The notes under the pieces: model-generated | Told to the model about the DNA's origin: nothing | What the model saw: only the letters and a program-made list of their open reading frames with translations | Databases searched by the model: none | Shown here: positions 14,756 to 22,801 of the stretch, piece after piece | Layout: the number at the start of each line of letters is the position of its first letter | Position numbering within the stretch: the first letter of the stretch is position 1 | Translations under genes and position numbers: made by a program | Origin: a virus | Length of the DNA: 64,000 nt | Direction: 5' to 3' (one strand) | IMG/VR virus record: IMGVR_UViG_3300042874_000086 | Span: 1 to 64,000 of that record

Positions 14756-14784
14756 ATTATATCAAAATAATAAATTAATGTCAA
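14756..14784 (-). promoter_or_regulatory. Perfect sigma70 promoter, leftward
   Basis: On the minus strand TTGACA (14784-14779), 17-nt spacer, TATAAT (14761-14756), with AAGGAG and the MazG-like start codon about 25 nt beyond. Host RNA polymerase could transcribe the nucleotide-metabolism operon from here, independently of the terminase genes upstream. Confidence 0.85.
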
Positions 14785-14785
14785 G

Positions 14786-15046
14786 TTAAATACTAATATT
14801 TTTTAACCCAGTAAATTCTTTTGAGTCATACAACTCTCTTTGTACCCAAATAACTAAAGGAACCTCCTTAGTAAAGTCTTTCATGGCCTTCTTATTCCTA
14901 CGTAGCCCCATATTAGAACGTATTTTTCTTATGGAGACACCATTAGTACTACCAAGTATTTCCGCTAAGGCATTATCTGATAAATACAAGTAATTTTCTC
15001 TGAGAAAGCTTTTTTCAGCCTCTGAAAAGGGAGGTCTAATAATCAA
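14786..15046 (-). CDS. Small DNA-binding domain protein (86 aa)
   Basis: FSEAEKSFLRENYLYLSDNA then LAEILGSTNGVSIRKIRSNM with GLRR: a Myb/SANT-like helix-turn-helix of the type found at the N-terminus of some phage HNH and regulatory proteins. Start is TTG at 15046 with GGAG eight nt upstream, overlapping the previous stop (TTGA). The C-terminus after residue 55 is unlike any family I know. Confidence 0.6.
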   Translation of the reverse strand: MIIRPPFSEAEKSFLRENYLYLSDNALAEILGSTNGVSIRKIRSNMGLRRNKKAMKDFTKEVPLVIWVQRELYDSKEFTGLKNISI

Positions 15047-15498
15047 TTACGTATCTCCTTAAATTTCCACGTTAATATTTTATTATTATGTAATACACGT
15101 ATCCTCTCTTTATACCCAGTATTTAATTGTAAATCTCTAAATATTAATGTATCAAACATTGTATTTAACTTATCAACAGGTTTTATTTCAGAAGCTATAC
15201 CAACACCTTCCGGTATTTTAGAACATAAGTACTTGAACTCTTTTTCTAACTCATAAAAAGGCACTATTATAAATGTTCTTCCTTTGAATATTAATGTAAA
15301 TTGTTTAACAGCAAACTCCGGTATAAACTGACTCTTATACCTTAAGGTCATCTCCTCATATAGAGGTTTTAGGGCTAGAATAGTAGCTGTAGTGAGGTAT
15401 ACAGGGGTTAACCTCTTTTTATCTTTTTCAGATAGTCCTAGGGCTTCTATTTTATCTTTAATGGGATTAACTTCGTACCATTCATCAAAATTCAACAT
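15043..15498 (-). CDS. Hypothetical protein (151 aa)
   Basis: Mixed alpha/beta, with a helical N-terminus (DEWYEVNPIKDKIEALGLSE), a beta region FTLIFKGRTFIIVPFYELEK and a basic C-terminus. No family recognised. It lies immediately downstream of the large terminase (4-nt gap), but no packaging role can be assigned. Confidence 0.65.
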   Translation of the reverse strand: MLNFDEWYEVNPIKDKIEALGLSEKDKKRLTPVYLTTATILALKPLYEEMTLRYKSQFIPEFAVKQFTLIFKGRTFIIVPFYELEKEFKYLCSKIPEGVGIASEIKPVDKLNTMFDTLIFRDLQLNTGYKERIRVLHNNKILTWKFKEIRN

Positions 15499-15502
15499 AC
15501 TT

Positions 15503-16894
15503 TTATCCTTTATTTTTAATCACTTGAATCGATAAATCTTTATTCATTTCCCACGTATATACCATGTACCTTAAAGTAGATAAAGCAAGGTCAAAGTGTT
15601 TATGGCGTTTTGTTCGTTGTACTTCTTTAGTCTTAGGGTTCTTCCATGACATATTTTTAATCTCACTAATAAGCTCTTTACAGTTGTCTAAAATAAATAA
15701 CTTACCATGGTAGAACATAGCATTAACTTTATCCACACCTTCATCAATCCTATTCATTGCGGGATTAGTATAATAGTTATAACTTGTAGCCATATCATGA
15801 ATTAGCTGGGCAGCAGAAGGGTCAGTGTACCGCATAGTAACATTATTGCTACTAAAGTATTCTAACTCTTTACTTTTAAAGTTATGTACGTGTTGTGCTA
15901 GCGCTAACTGTTCTTCAATATACTCCCCAACAATATTGATGTTACCAGTAAGTGCCTCTACAACTCCCAATAACTGCCCAGTGTTATCAGAGAACCCAAA
16001 GTCAATGGCTACTAATTTAGCTTTGCCATTATTTAGAATATCTGGTAATGCTGAAGCTGGTTTAATATTACGTTCTGGGTCAAATGAGTAGTAAACTAAA
16101 GAGTCCCTTAACGATTGCCAAATACCCCTATACTCCATATCAAAGGTTTTCTTAGGGAGTGTTTGTTCCTTCTTAAGTAAATAATCCTTTGGGATATATG
16201 GGTTTGCTGATGTTGGGAAATTGAATGAGATATACCCCGGGGTATTAAGCTCACCACGTTCGTATGGGATATAAAAGTCATTATCAAAGTCACGTACAGT
16301 ACCAATAAACATAGTTTTAGAAAACATAAAACCATCTTCTTGAAGACCATAGTCAGATTGTGCAGGTCCAATTTTATTCTCCCAGATTTCCATGAGGTCA
16401 TTAATATCCTGAGACTCGTCGAAGATTACTAGTGAGTATTTAAACCCTAGGACGTTTGCAATAGACTTTGGGGTAGCACAAATGATGGTCTGCCCATACT
16501 CTAAAGTAAATGTAAGTAATTTAATGTCCTTACTCTTAATTTTAAGGCCTTGTTTTATGATAGCAAGCTCAACTTTGTCATAAATTGCTTTAGCATTTGC
16601 AAAGGTAGGCGTTACAAGTAACACACGTGCCTGTGGAATCAATAACTCAGTGGAGGCAATGGTAGACATCACCTCGGACTTTCCGAAGCGCCTACCGCAA
16701 GCTAGGGTTAGTACATCAAACATTCTGTTGGCTACAACATCCATTACTTCAGACTGTGCTGGGTGTGGTTTAAATTTTAACGCCTTAGAGGCGGCGGAGT
16801 AATCAATCTTAGTTATAACTGATTGATATAACTCAACATCAGCAGTAACTAAGTTATCAAATAACTCTTCCGATAAACTATTATCTTCTATCAT
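15503..16894 (-). CDS. terL: Terminase large subunit
   Basis: DNA-packaging motor. ATPase half: adenine-binding region near residue 43 (PHPAQSEV), Walker A GRRFGKSE near 67-74, Walker B LVIFDESQ near 155. Nuclease half (RNase H fold): AIDFGFSD near 294, YTDPSAAQ near 357, HFDLALSTLRY near 440, providing acidic metal ligands. 463 aa is typical. Its start overlaps the small-subunit stop (ATGA). It is transcribed leftward, away from the portal gene, which is unusual. Confidence 0.93.
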   Translation of the reverse strand: MIEDNSLSEELFDNLVTADVELYQSVITKIDYSAASKALKFKPHPAQSEVMDVVANRMFDVLTLACGRRFGKSEVMSTIASTELLIPQARVLLVTPTFANAKAIYDKVELAIIKQGLKIKSKDIKLLTFTLEYGQTIICATPKSIANVLGFKYSLVIFDESQDINDLMEIWENKIGPAQSDYGLQEDGFMFSKTMFIGTVRDFDNDFYIPYERGELNTPGYISFNFPTSANPYIPKDYLLKKEQTLPKKTFDMEYRGIWQSLRDSLVYYSFDPERNIKPASALPDILNNGKAKLVAIDFGFSDNTGQLLGVVEALTGNINIVGEYIEEQLALAQHVHNFKSKELEYFSSNNVTMRYTDPSAAQLIHDMATSYNYYTNPAMNRIDEGVDKVNAMFYHGKLFILDNCKELISEIKNMSWKNPKTKEVQRTKRHKHFDLALSTLRYMVYTWEMNKDLSIQVIKNKG

Positions 16895-17385
16895 TTTTTA
16901 ACAATCTGTTGCAGTAGAGTAATATAAGTATCTTCATTAGTTCCAAGTTCTTTCTTCTCACGCTCTTTAAGCATAGAGTCTTGAATCATAATAAGGTCTA
17001 CTAAATCTTTCTTAGTAGCTTGAGCATAATCCCCGGCTAAGTCGTTCTCAATAGCATCAATTTTAGCTTTTATAACCTTGTCAAGAAGGCTGATACGGTA
17101 CTCTTTGGTCATATCGTATTGGGTACTTACAAGCTCTTGAATAAATGATTTAATATAATCCTTTGATAGAATACGCTTAACCTGCCCTACACTGATACCT
17201 AAGTATGTAGCAATACCAGTGCGGGTCTTACTATCTGCATAAAGCTCACATATAGCCCTCTCAAGTAAACTTAGGGGCTTACTTGGTAGTACTCCATCAG
17301 TAAATACAAGTTCCATTGATAATTTAGATTCTACTTCTGGGCTTAACTCATCAGGTATAGTAAGGCTATTTAATAAATCTTCCAT
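16891..17385 (-). CDS. terS: Probable terminase small subunit
   Basis: DNA recognition subunit candidate. It sits directly upstream of terL with a 4-base overlap. A helix-turn-helix (RTGIATYLGISVGQVKRILS, about residues 55-74) is followed by a long helical stretch (KEYRISLLDKVIKAKIDAIE) suited to oligomerisation. 164 aa fits TerS. Call rests on position plus helix-turn-helix. Confidence 0.78.
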   Translation of the reverse strand: MEDLLNSLTIPDELSPEVESKLSMELVFTDGVLPSKPLSLLERAICELYADSKTRTGIATYLGISVGQVKRILSKDYIKSFIQELVSTQYDMTKEYRISLLDKVIKAKIDAIENDLAGDYAQATKKDLVDLIMIQDSMLKEREKKELGTNEDTYITLLQQIVKK

Positions 17386-17386
17386 A

Positions 17387-17635
17387 TTAAACCCTATTTA
17401 ATTTATGTGTATATTCTGTAAATACATTCTCGTGCATAAAAGTAGCAAGCTCTGTAAACTCTTTAGGAGAAAGTTCTGGAATATTTTCAGCAAACTCTAA
17501 ACATACCTCACACCTAGTTGAAGTAACTACTCCGTCCTTAAGTGTAAAGGGTCTACCACAAACACACTCTAAAGTAACAAGCGGTCCCTCAATTGAGATA
17601 ATGGTATTAATTGGGGTATTCTTTAATTCTATCAA
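17387..17635 (-). CDS. Small zinc-ribbon protein (82 aa)
   Basis: CVCG and CEVC pairs (residues about 24-45) suggest a four-cysteine zinc ribbon, followed by a helical tail (SPKEFTELATFMHENVF). TTG start with AGGAG 7 nt upstream. It is the first leftward gene of the divergent control region; a TACGATAAT element begins exactly 36 nt before its start codon. Function unknown; possibly linked to packaging because it leads the terminase genes. Confidence 0.7.
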   Translation of the reverse strand: MIELKNTPINTIISIEGPLVTLECVCGRPFTLKDGVVTSTRCEVCLEFAENIPELSPKEFTELATFMHENVFTEYTHKLNRV

Positions 17636-17662
17636 TTTTAATCTCCTGTGTTTCTCTATACT

Positions 17663-17671
17663 ATTATCGTA
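17663..17671 (-). promoter_or_regulatory. TACGATAAT element upstream of the terminase operon
   Basis: Read leftward, TACGATAAT starts 36 nt before the TTG start at 17635. A TAAA lies 14 nt upstream on the same strand, as in FliA/SigD-type promoters (TAAA-N15-GCCGATAA). Candidate promoter for the phage sigma factor at 59580. Confidence 0.55.
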
Positions 17672-17737
17672 GCTAGAGAAAAAGTTTTAATGTTTTTGAC
17701 TCTATTAGTAGTAAATAATTAAATATCTTCTCTATAG

Positions 17738-17797
17738 TAATAATAGGTAAGTTAAGGTTCCTAAAAGGAGTAAACAAGTGATAGGTCTTGGGACAAG
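17738..17797 (+). repeat. 60-bp dispersed direct repeat, copy A
   Basis: 58 of 60 bases match 54002-54061; the differences are at 17746 (G/A) and 17763 (A/C). It includes GGAGTAAACAAGTGATAGG and TCTTGGGACAAG. Both copies lie in divergent intergenic control regions. An in-frame GTG ATA GGT CTT GGG follows GGAG by 7 nt, a possible leader peptide. Confidence 0.85.
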
Positions 17798-17883
17798 GTG
17801 TTTTTGACGTATTTATTATAGTTTATTAGTATATTTTCTACGTCAAAAACACCTTGTCCCAAGACCTATCACTTGTTTACTCC
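17767..17883. repeat. Perfect inverted repeat, 45-bp arms, 27-bp loop
   Basis: Left arm 17767-17811 and right arm 17839-17883 are exact reverse complements with an AT-rich 27-bp spacer. The left arm is the 3' part of the 60-bp dispersed repeat plus GTGTTTTTGACGTA. Any transcript across it would form a 45-bp RNA duplex; as DNA it could extrude a cruciform. It sits between the divergent terminase and head operons. Confidence 0.92.
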
Positions 17884-17884
17884 A

Positions 17885-17913
17885 TTGACTTATTTTAATA
17901 AACCTGCTATAAT
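17885..17913 (+). promoter_or_regulatory. Sigma70 promoter for the head operon
   Basis: TTGACT (17885-17890), 17-nt spacer, TGCTATAAT with an extended -10 (TATAAT at 17908-17913). It starts two bases after the inverted repeat and reads toward the portal gene. A TACGATTAT element follows 20 bp downstream, so host- and phage-sigma promoters appear in series. Confidence 0.8.
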
Positions 17914-17932
17914 ATATACTAATTAAAGAATA

Positions 17933-17941
17933 TACGATTAT
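17933..17941 (+). promoter_or_regulatory. TACGATTAT element upstream of portal
   Basis: TACGATTAT followed after three bases by GTAATAAAT, 36 nt before the portal start codon. The same compound element with the same 36-nt spacing precedes the tape measure gene (26058). Confidence 0.6.
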
Positions 17942-17968
17942 TAAGTAATAAATGAAATTGGAGACCTT

Positions 17969-19321
17969 ATGGGAATGTTAGATTTTCTTTTTGGTAAGGA
18001 GACAGTTACTTCTTCTGAAAAAGGTAGTAGTGTTTTAATTACCACCAAAGCTTCTAAAAACACTAAAGAAGCTATGAAGAGTTACACAGATGGAAATGGG
18101 CGTTTAGCTAAATCCTCTGAAGAAAACTCTTTACACACCAGTGAGCTTGTTTATAGTTGTGTTGACTATATCTGTAAGGCTGCCTCTCAAGCTATCCCGG
18201 TAGTTGGTAAAGTTGACAAATATGGTAAGTTTGAGGCTATGCCCGAAAAGGATAAATTGTGGTTATGGGCTAAGAACCCTAACCCGTTCTTTACTTGGGG
18301 TGAGATGATTGAACTTAACATTCAAGCACTACTCCTAGGTGGTACATCTTTTATGACTTTTGAGACAGTTAAGGGTCGTTATGAGTCTTGGTTTTTGGGT
18401 GCTCCATCTTCGGTTAAGATTGTTCCACATGCCACAAATTATATGGAAGGGGTAATCTGGAAAGATACTACTGCATATAAATCCGATGAGGTATGTATTT
18501 TTAGGAACCCTACTTTAAATAATATGTATTATGGCGTTCCTTCAGTACGTCCTTTATTTGATACATTGACCCTAGAAAGCTATGCACTCACAGACCTTAA
18601 GAACTTCTATGAGAACTCAAGTATGCTTACTGGTCTATTAGAGTCTGAGTACGCATTATCCCCAGAGCAGATTTCAGCAATTCAAGACCAGTTTCAAACA
18701 CTATACGGTAAGGGGGGTACTAAACGTGGGGGTACTGCTGTTTTGCCTAGTGGTCTTAAGTACAATGCTATCCAGGCGTCCCCTAATGATTCTAAGATTC
18801 TTGACTCGCTAGGGATTAGTGATAAACGAGTACTACGTGTGTTTAAGATTAACGCTCTTGCGCTTGGTGGGGAAAACACTTCAACATCTAAACCACAAGA
18901 CCTAATGAAGTCTGTATTTAATACTGCTGTTCGTCCTTATTTATATAAAATTGAGGATTCAATTACACTGTTCCTACAAAATAAATTTAAAGATAACACT
19001 ATTAAATTTTACTTTGATTTGGATAGGGTAGTAGAACTTGAAACAAGTCTTGATGTTAAAACTGAGGCCGCTAAGGCTAATTATTCTACTGGTCTGGCTT
19101 CCCTTAATGAGGCTCGTGACATGGTTGGGTTACCTAGGATTGACTCAGAAAATGCTGACAAAAATATATTAGCCGCTTACCTATTTGGTACTGGAGCTGT
19201 ATATGTACAAGACGGTGCTACGCTTACGTCGACGGCTCCTACAGCATCTACTTTACCAGGCGGTGCAGGTAGTACAGACCCCCAAGGCGGCACACCAGAT
19301 GGCGCAACAGCTGGAAACTGA
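17969..19321 (+). CDS. Portal protein (HK97 family)
   Basis: Forms the dodecameric ring at the capsid vertex through which DNA enters. Recognised by the HK97-portal run: NSLHTSELVYSCVDYICKAA near the start, WLWAKNPNPFFTWGEMIE, and later GGTKRGGTAVLPSGLKY, LGISDKRVLRVF and LNEARDMVGLP. 450 aa is normal. The N-terminus has a short polar leader and the C-terminus is Pro/Gly/Thr-rich and probably disordered. GGAG lies 6 nt before the ATG. First gene of the rightward late operon. Confidence 0.92.
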   Translation: MGMLDFLFGKETVTSSEKGSSVLITTKASKNTKEAMKSYTDGNGRLAKSSEENSLHTSELVYSCVDYICKAASQAIPVVGKVDKYGKFEAMPEKDKLWLWAKNPNPFFTWGEMIELNIQALLLGGTSFMTFETVKGRYESWFLGAPSSVKIVPHATNYMEGVIWKDTTAYKSDEVCIFRNPTLNNMYYGVPSVRPLFDTLTLESYALTDLKNFYENSSMLTGLLESEYALSPEQISAIQDQFQTLYGKGGTKRGGTAVLPSGLKYNAIQASPNDSKILDSLGISDKRVLRVFKINALALGGENTSTSKPQDLMKSVFNTAVRPYLYKIEDSITLFLQNKFKDNTIKFYFDLDRVVELETSLDVKTEAAKANYSTGLASLNEARDMVGLPRIDSENADKNILAAYLFGTGAVYVQDGATLTSTAPTASTLPGGAGSTDPQGGTPDGATAGN

Positions 19322-19330
19322 TACGATAAT
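19322..19330 (+). promoter_or_regulatory. TACGATAAT element upstream of prohead protease
   Basis: TACGATAAT immediately after the portal stop codon, 52 nt before the protease start; spacing is longer than for most other copies. Confidence 0.4.
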
Positions 19331-19373
19331 GTTTTTAGATAATAACTTAAACCGAATTTAAGAGGATTTGTTA

Positions 19374-20588
19374 ATGGATAAGCTAGTTCTTACAGTAAAA
19401 GATTTGCAGGTAGAGAAAAAGGAGCTAGGCTCTGAGTCCCCTAAAGTCCTTTACATTAAAGGGTATGCAAACCGCTACCTAGATAGTATGGGGCAGTTGG
19501 TTGTAGACCGTTCTGGGGACTCGGTAATTCCTACTGGGTATGAGTTGACTAACTTTATGAAAAACCCAATTTTATTATCTTACCACTCGAAGCAAGAGCC
19601 TATAGGTAAAGTGGTTGATATTAAAATTAGCATGGAGGGTTTAGAAATTACCGCTGAGGTACATGAGCTTCTTAATCCTACTGTCTATTATGCTGTAGAG
19701 CAAGGAATCCTTAAAACATTCTCAATTGGGTTTAAGTCTCTAGACACATTCTACGATGGCCCTAATGACATTTACTACTACAAAGCTGTAGAGCTTCTCG
19801 AAGTATCCATTGTTTCTGTACCAGATAACCAAGACTCTATCTTTACAGTTCTAACTCAATCCCCGTGTGCTACAGGTATGTGTATGCTCGCCTCTAAGGC
19901 AACTGATGAACACACTGTTAAATGTGCTAATACAATTAAAAATAAAGATATTTCATCCCGGCGCTGGAATGATATTGATAAGGCTTTTCTACTTGACTCT
20001 GTTAATAACTTGGGTATACCAGAAGCTATTAAGGAAGCATACCTCATTGTTGGTGATGTTGAGAAACAAACTTCTTGGAAATTCCCACACCACGAGGTAA
20101 AAGGTAATACGTTACTACTTAATAAGGAGGGGCTATTATCTGCTCTATCTGCTCTTAAGTCTGCTAAGGATGTTGAGAAATTTTCGGTTGAGGAAAAACT
20201 AGATGCGTTGAAACACCTTGAGAAACACTTCAATGATTTATTAGAAGCTAAAGAGATTGAAGGAATGCCTTCTGATATTTCAGCACTTCTTACGGAACTT
20301 ACTGAAACCAAATCAACAGAGGAAAACACCGACGATAATAACCCTGATAACACTAAAGTAAAAACCGAAGATGGTTCTAGCTCTGGTACCCAAGACGCTG
20401 AGGGAACTTCCCAAACTGCTGAGGGGAACGACACTAAACCTGCCGAGATTACTTTTGAGCAAATTATGTCGTTCGTTGAGTCTATCGAAGGCTCTGATGA
20501 AAATGTTAATCACCTTCTATCTTTGTATGACAAAGTAGGGGTACGGGCTAATACCTTGATTAATGAACACTTAACCCAAACAAACTAA
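19374..20588 (+). CDS. Prohead protease (HK97 type) with long C-terminal extension
   Basis: Serine protease that matures the procapsid. The catalytic His lies in SYHSK and Ser in KTFSIGFK, followed by LLEVSIVSVPDN; this domain spans about residues 1-165. The 240-residue extension contains a KFPHHEVKGNTLLLN...LKHLEKHF block seen fused to some phage head proteases, then an acidic Ser/Thr/Gly-rich stretch that could serve as scaffold. ATG 19374 chosen: AGAGGA lies 7 nt upstream; a TTG two codons earlier is too close. Next gene is the capsid. Confidence 0.87.
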   Translation: MDKLVLTVKDLQVEKKELGSESPKVLYIKGYANRYLDSMGQLVVDRSGDSVIPTGYELTNFMKNPILLSYHSKQEPIGKVVDIKISMEGLEITAEVHELLNPTVYYAVEQGILKTFSIGFKSLDTFYDGPNDIYYYKAVELLEVSIVSVPDNQDSIFTVLTQSPCATGMCMLASKATDEHTVKCANTIKNKDISSRRWNDIDKAFLLDSVNNLGIPEAIKEAYLIVGDVEKQTSWKFPHHEVKGNTLLLNKEGLLSALSALKSAKDVEKFSVEEKLDALKHLEKHFNDLLEAKEIEGMPSDISALLTELTETKSTEENTDDNNPDNTKVKTEDGSSSGTQDAEGTSQTAEGNDTKPAEITFEQIMSFVESIEGSDENVNHLLSLYDKVGVRANTLINEHLTQTN

Positions 20589-20599
20589 GGAGTCCTTAA

Positions 20600-21802
20600 A
20601 TGGCAATCGAAGCTATTGAAAAAATGTCAAAGGAGCTAGACGCTCTTAAAGTAGAAATGGAAGCACAGAAAACTGCTGCTGAAAAACAACTCGAAGAACT
20701 TCATAAAGAAGTTGATAGTAAACTTGCAGAACGCAAAACTACTTTTGAAGAAAAAGTTGTTGGTGATGTTGAAGTTGCTAAAGCAAGAAAAGATGGTGCT
20801 GACCTTTATTTGAAATCAGTACTTACTGGTCGTCCTGTTGAATCTTTCAAAGAATTCAAAGACATCATGTCTATCGTTGAAAAAGCAATCGTCCCTGCTG
20901 ATATCTCTAGTTGGTTGGCTGAGGAATTTAGTGGTCAAATGTTGACTAAACTTGATGCAGAATTGATGGTTGAGCCGTTGTTTACTAAGTTGACTATGCC
21001 TGCGAATCGTAACCAATTCAGTATCCCTGGCCGCTCAACTGACGCAATTGCATACCTTATCGCTCCTGGTGTTGACGCAATCGAATCAACAATCGCTGCT
21101 GGTAAAGTAACATTTGCTACTAGCCGTATCAAAACACTTGTTAGTGTAACTGACCAAGCTGACCAAGAGGCAGTGGTTGCTGTTATGGATTTGGTTCGTC
21201 AAGAACTTGTAAGCTCACTTGCTCGTGCCTCTGAAAAAGGTATTATCGCTGGTGATACTGCTGTTACTGATTCAAATGATGTTCGTAAAGCATTTGATGG
21301 TCTTTTGAAAATCGCTGTTGTTGCTGGTAATGTTGTAGACGGTGGTGGTGCTATCTCTGCTGCTGGTATCCTCGCTGGTCGTAAAAAACTTGGTGTTTAT
21401 GGTTTGAATCTTGCTGATTTGGCTATCATCGCTCCAGTTAAAATTGCTTACGATATGCTTGGTCTTACTGAAGTTATGACTGTTGATAAGTACGGTACTG
21501 CTGCTACTATCTTGACCGGTGAAATTGGTAAACTTTATGGTATGCCAATCGTTGCTTCTGCTTACCTTCCAGAGAACTTGACTGCTGCTGGTATTGTTGA
21601 TGATATTGAACCTGTAGGAACTAAAACAGCTGTTCTTATTGTTAACAAACGTTTCTTCGGTATTGCTGACCGTGGTACAATCGGAATCGAAGAGGAACGT
21701 AAAGCGGTTTCAAGCTCTACTCTCTATGTAGGTTACCGTGATGTTGACTTCAAAAAACTCTCTATCGTTGCTACTCCTGTAGCTGCAATCGTCAATCTTT
21801 AA
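20600..21802 (+). CDS. Major capsid protein (HK97 fold)
   Basis: 400 aa. Residues 1-60 form a charged coiled coil (delta-domain-like), probably removed by the protease. The mature part has HK97 landmarks: SWLAEEFSGQMLTKLDAELM, ALARASEKGIIAGDT-type core helix (SSLARASEKGIIAGDTAV), LTGEIGKLYGMPIVAS and a beta-rich C-terminus. Codon use is visibly different from neighbours (GGT, GCT, CGT, AAA, CTT dominate), as in very highly expressed genes. AAGGAG precedes the ATG and a terminator-like hairpin follows. Confidence 0.93.
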   Translation: MAIEAIEKMSKELDALKVEMEAQKTAAEKQLEELHKEVDSKLAERKTTFEEKVVGDVEVAKARKDGADLYLKSVLTGRPVESFKEFKDIMSIVEKAIVPADISSWLAEEFSGQMLTKLDAELMVEPLFTKLTMPANRNQFSIPGRSTDAIAYLIAPGVDAIESTIAAGKVTFATSRIKTLVSVTDQADQEAVVAVMDLVRQELVSSLARASEKGIIAGDTAVTDSNDVRKAFDGLLKIAVVAGNVVDGGGAISAAGILAGRKKLGVYGLNLADLAIIAPVKIAYDMLGLTEVMTVDKYGTAATILTGEIGKLYGMPIVASAYLPENLTAAGIVDDIEPVGTKTAVLIVNKRFFGIADRGTIGIEEERKAVSSSTLYVGYRDVDFKKLSIVATPVAAIVNL

Positions 21803-21810
21803 TTGACACT

Positions 21811-21828
21811 TCAGGGCTAACGCCCTGA
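21811..21828 (+). terminator. Intrinsic terminator after capsid gene
   Basis: TCAGGGC-TAAC-GCCCTGA, 7-bp GC-rich stem with 4-nt loop, followed by CTTAGTTTTT. Probably partial, limiting read-through from the capsid gene into the lower-demand connector genes. Confidence 0.75.
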
Positions 21829-21883
21829 CTTAGTTTTTATCCGAGTTGTTTAAGACAACTGAGTTAAGAATTGAGGATTATAT

Positions 21884-22237
21884 ATGCCAAAAGTAAAATA
21901 TAGTGGTAATGGTATTACTACAATTGGTGTTGACTTCGTAGATGGTGTTGAGTATGACCTATCAGACAAAGCATGTTCATATGTACTTGAAAACTTCCCT
22001 ACTCACTTCTCTGTAGTTGGAAAACAAACTAAGGTTGTTGAGGTTGCACCTAAAGTAGAAGAAGTAACACTCGAAGTTGTTGCTGATGTTGTAGCAGATG
22101 AGCCTGTGCTTATGGAAGTTACTGCGGAAGTTACTGCGGAAGTTACTGCGGAAGTTACTGCGGAAGTTACTGCGGAAGTTACTGCGGAAGTTACTGCGGA
22201 AGTTACTGTAGAAAAACCATCTCGTCGTCGAAGTTAA
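21884..22237 (+). CDS. Small head-region protein with EVTA repeats (117 aa)
   Basis: Residues 1-55 form a compact domain (YSGNGITTIGVDFVDGVEYD then VLENFPTHFSVV) like short proteins found after capsid genes in siphophages. The rest is a Val/Glu-rich repeat with eight EVT(A/V) units and a basic end KPSRRRS. Could be a decoration or head-completion protein; no enzymatic motif. The C-terminal repeat arises from a 12-bp tandem repeat. Confidence 0.65.
   Translation: MPKVKYSGNGITTIGVDFVDGVEYDLSDKACSYVLENFPTHFSVVGKQTKVVEVAPKVEEVTLEVVADVVADEPVLMEVTAEVTAEVTAEVTAEVTAEVTAEVTAEVTVEKPSRRRS
22115..22210 (+). repeat. 12-bp coding tandem repeat (8 units)
   Basis: GAAGTTACTGCG repeated eight times; the last unit differs (GTA for GCG). 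Units are essentially identical at DNA level, indicating recent expansion by slippage; each adds EVTA without disturbing frame. Confidence 0.92.
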
Positions 22238-22246
22238 GGATAATAT

Positions 22247-22792
22247 ATGTTCCCTGAGTTAGAAAAACAGTTCCTTGAGTACGTTGATGTACAAGAGTCT
22301 GACATAGCGGTTAAAGATTCTTTAGCCCAGATTCTAACTTGGGCCGAAGAGTATATTTATAGTACTTACTACGTATCAATTATTCCACGCACAGTTACCG
22401 AGAATTTAGATGGTAGTGGTACCCCCAAACTATATACCTCCCGAGGTAACATCAATGCTATTACTTCGTTGACTATATCTGGTGAAGTAGTTAGTACTTC
22501 TCTCCTTAAAACAAACAAAAATATCGTAGTTTATGGTGCTTCTACTTTTATTTCTGGTACTTTAAATATAGACATTACCTACTCAATAGGTTATAATACC
22601 TATGATTTAGTCCCCTCTGGGTTGGTTAACGCACTTTTTGTAATTGGTAGAAAAATGTATACAGACGCGACTAAAAACTTTGATGGTATTTCTTTAATTC
22701 AATCTGATACAAAACAATCAATTAAACCTCTAGATACTATTCCCTACTTGGCTGAAAATATTCTTCAGGCTTATCGAATCTTTAAATTTTAG
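22247..22792 (+). CDS. Head-tail connector (gp6-like adaptor)
   Basis: Helical N-terminus (VKDSLAQILTWAEEYIYSTY) followed by a beta region with PRTVTENLDGSG and SLTISGEVV, and a C-terminal helix: the order seen in HK97 gp6/SPP1 gp15-type adaptor proteins that dock on the portal. 181 aa and the position after capsid agree. Sequence motifs are weak, so the call relies on context plus secondary-structure pattern. Confidence 0.65.
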   Translation: MFPELEKQFLEYVDVQESDIAVKDSLAQILTWAEEYIYSTYYVSIIPRTVTENLDGSGTPKLYTSRGNINAITSLTISGEVVSTSLLKTNKNIVVYGASTFISGTLNIDITYSIGYNTYDLVPSGLVNALFVIGRKMYTDATKNFDGISLIQSDTKQSIKPLDTIPYLAENILQAYRIFKF

Positions 22793-22801
22793 GGGTACAT
22801 A

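Noticed and set aside
17777-17809. Nine-codon leader peptide in the 60-bp repeat (GTG after GGAG)
   Set aside because: Both copies share the first six or seven codons, but the frame is very short and conserved as DNA anyway; not listed as a gene.
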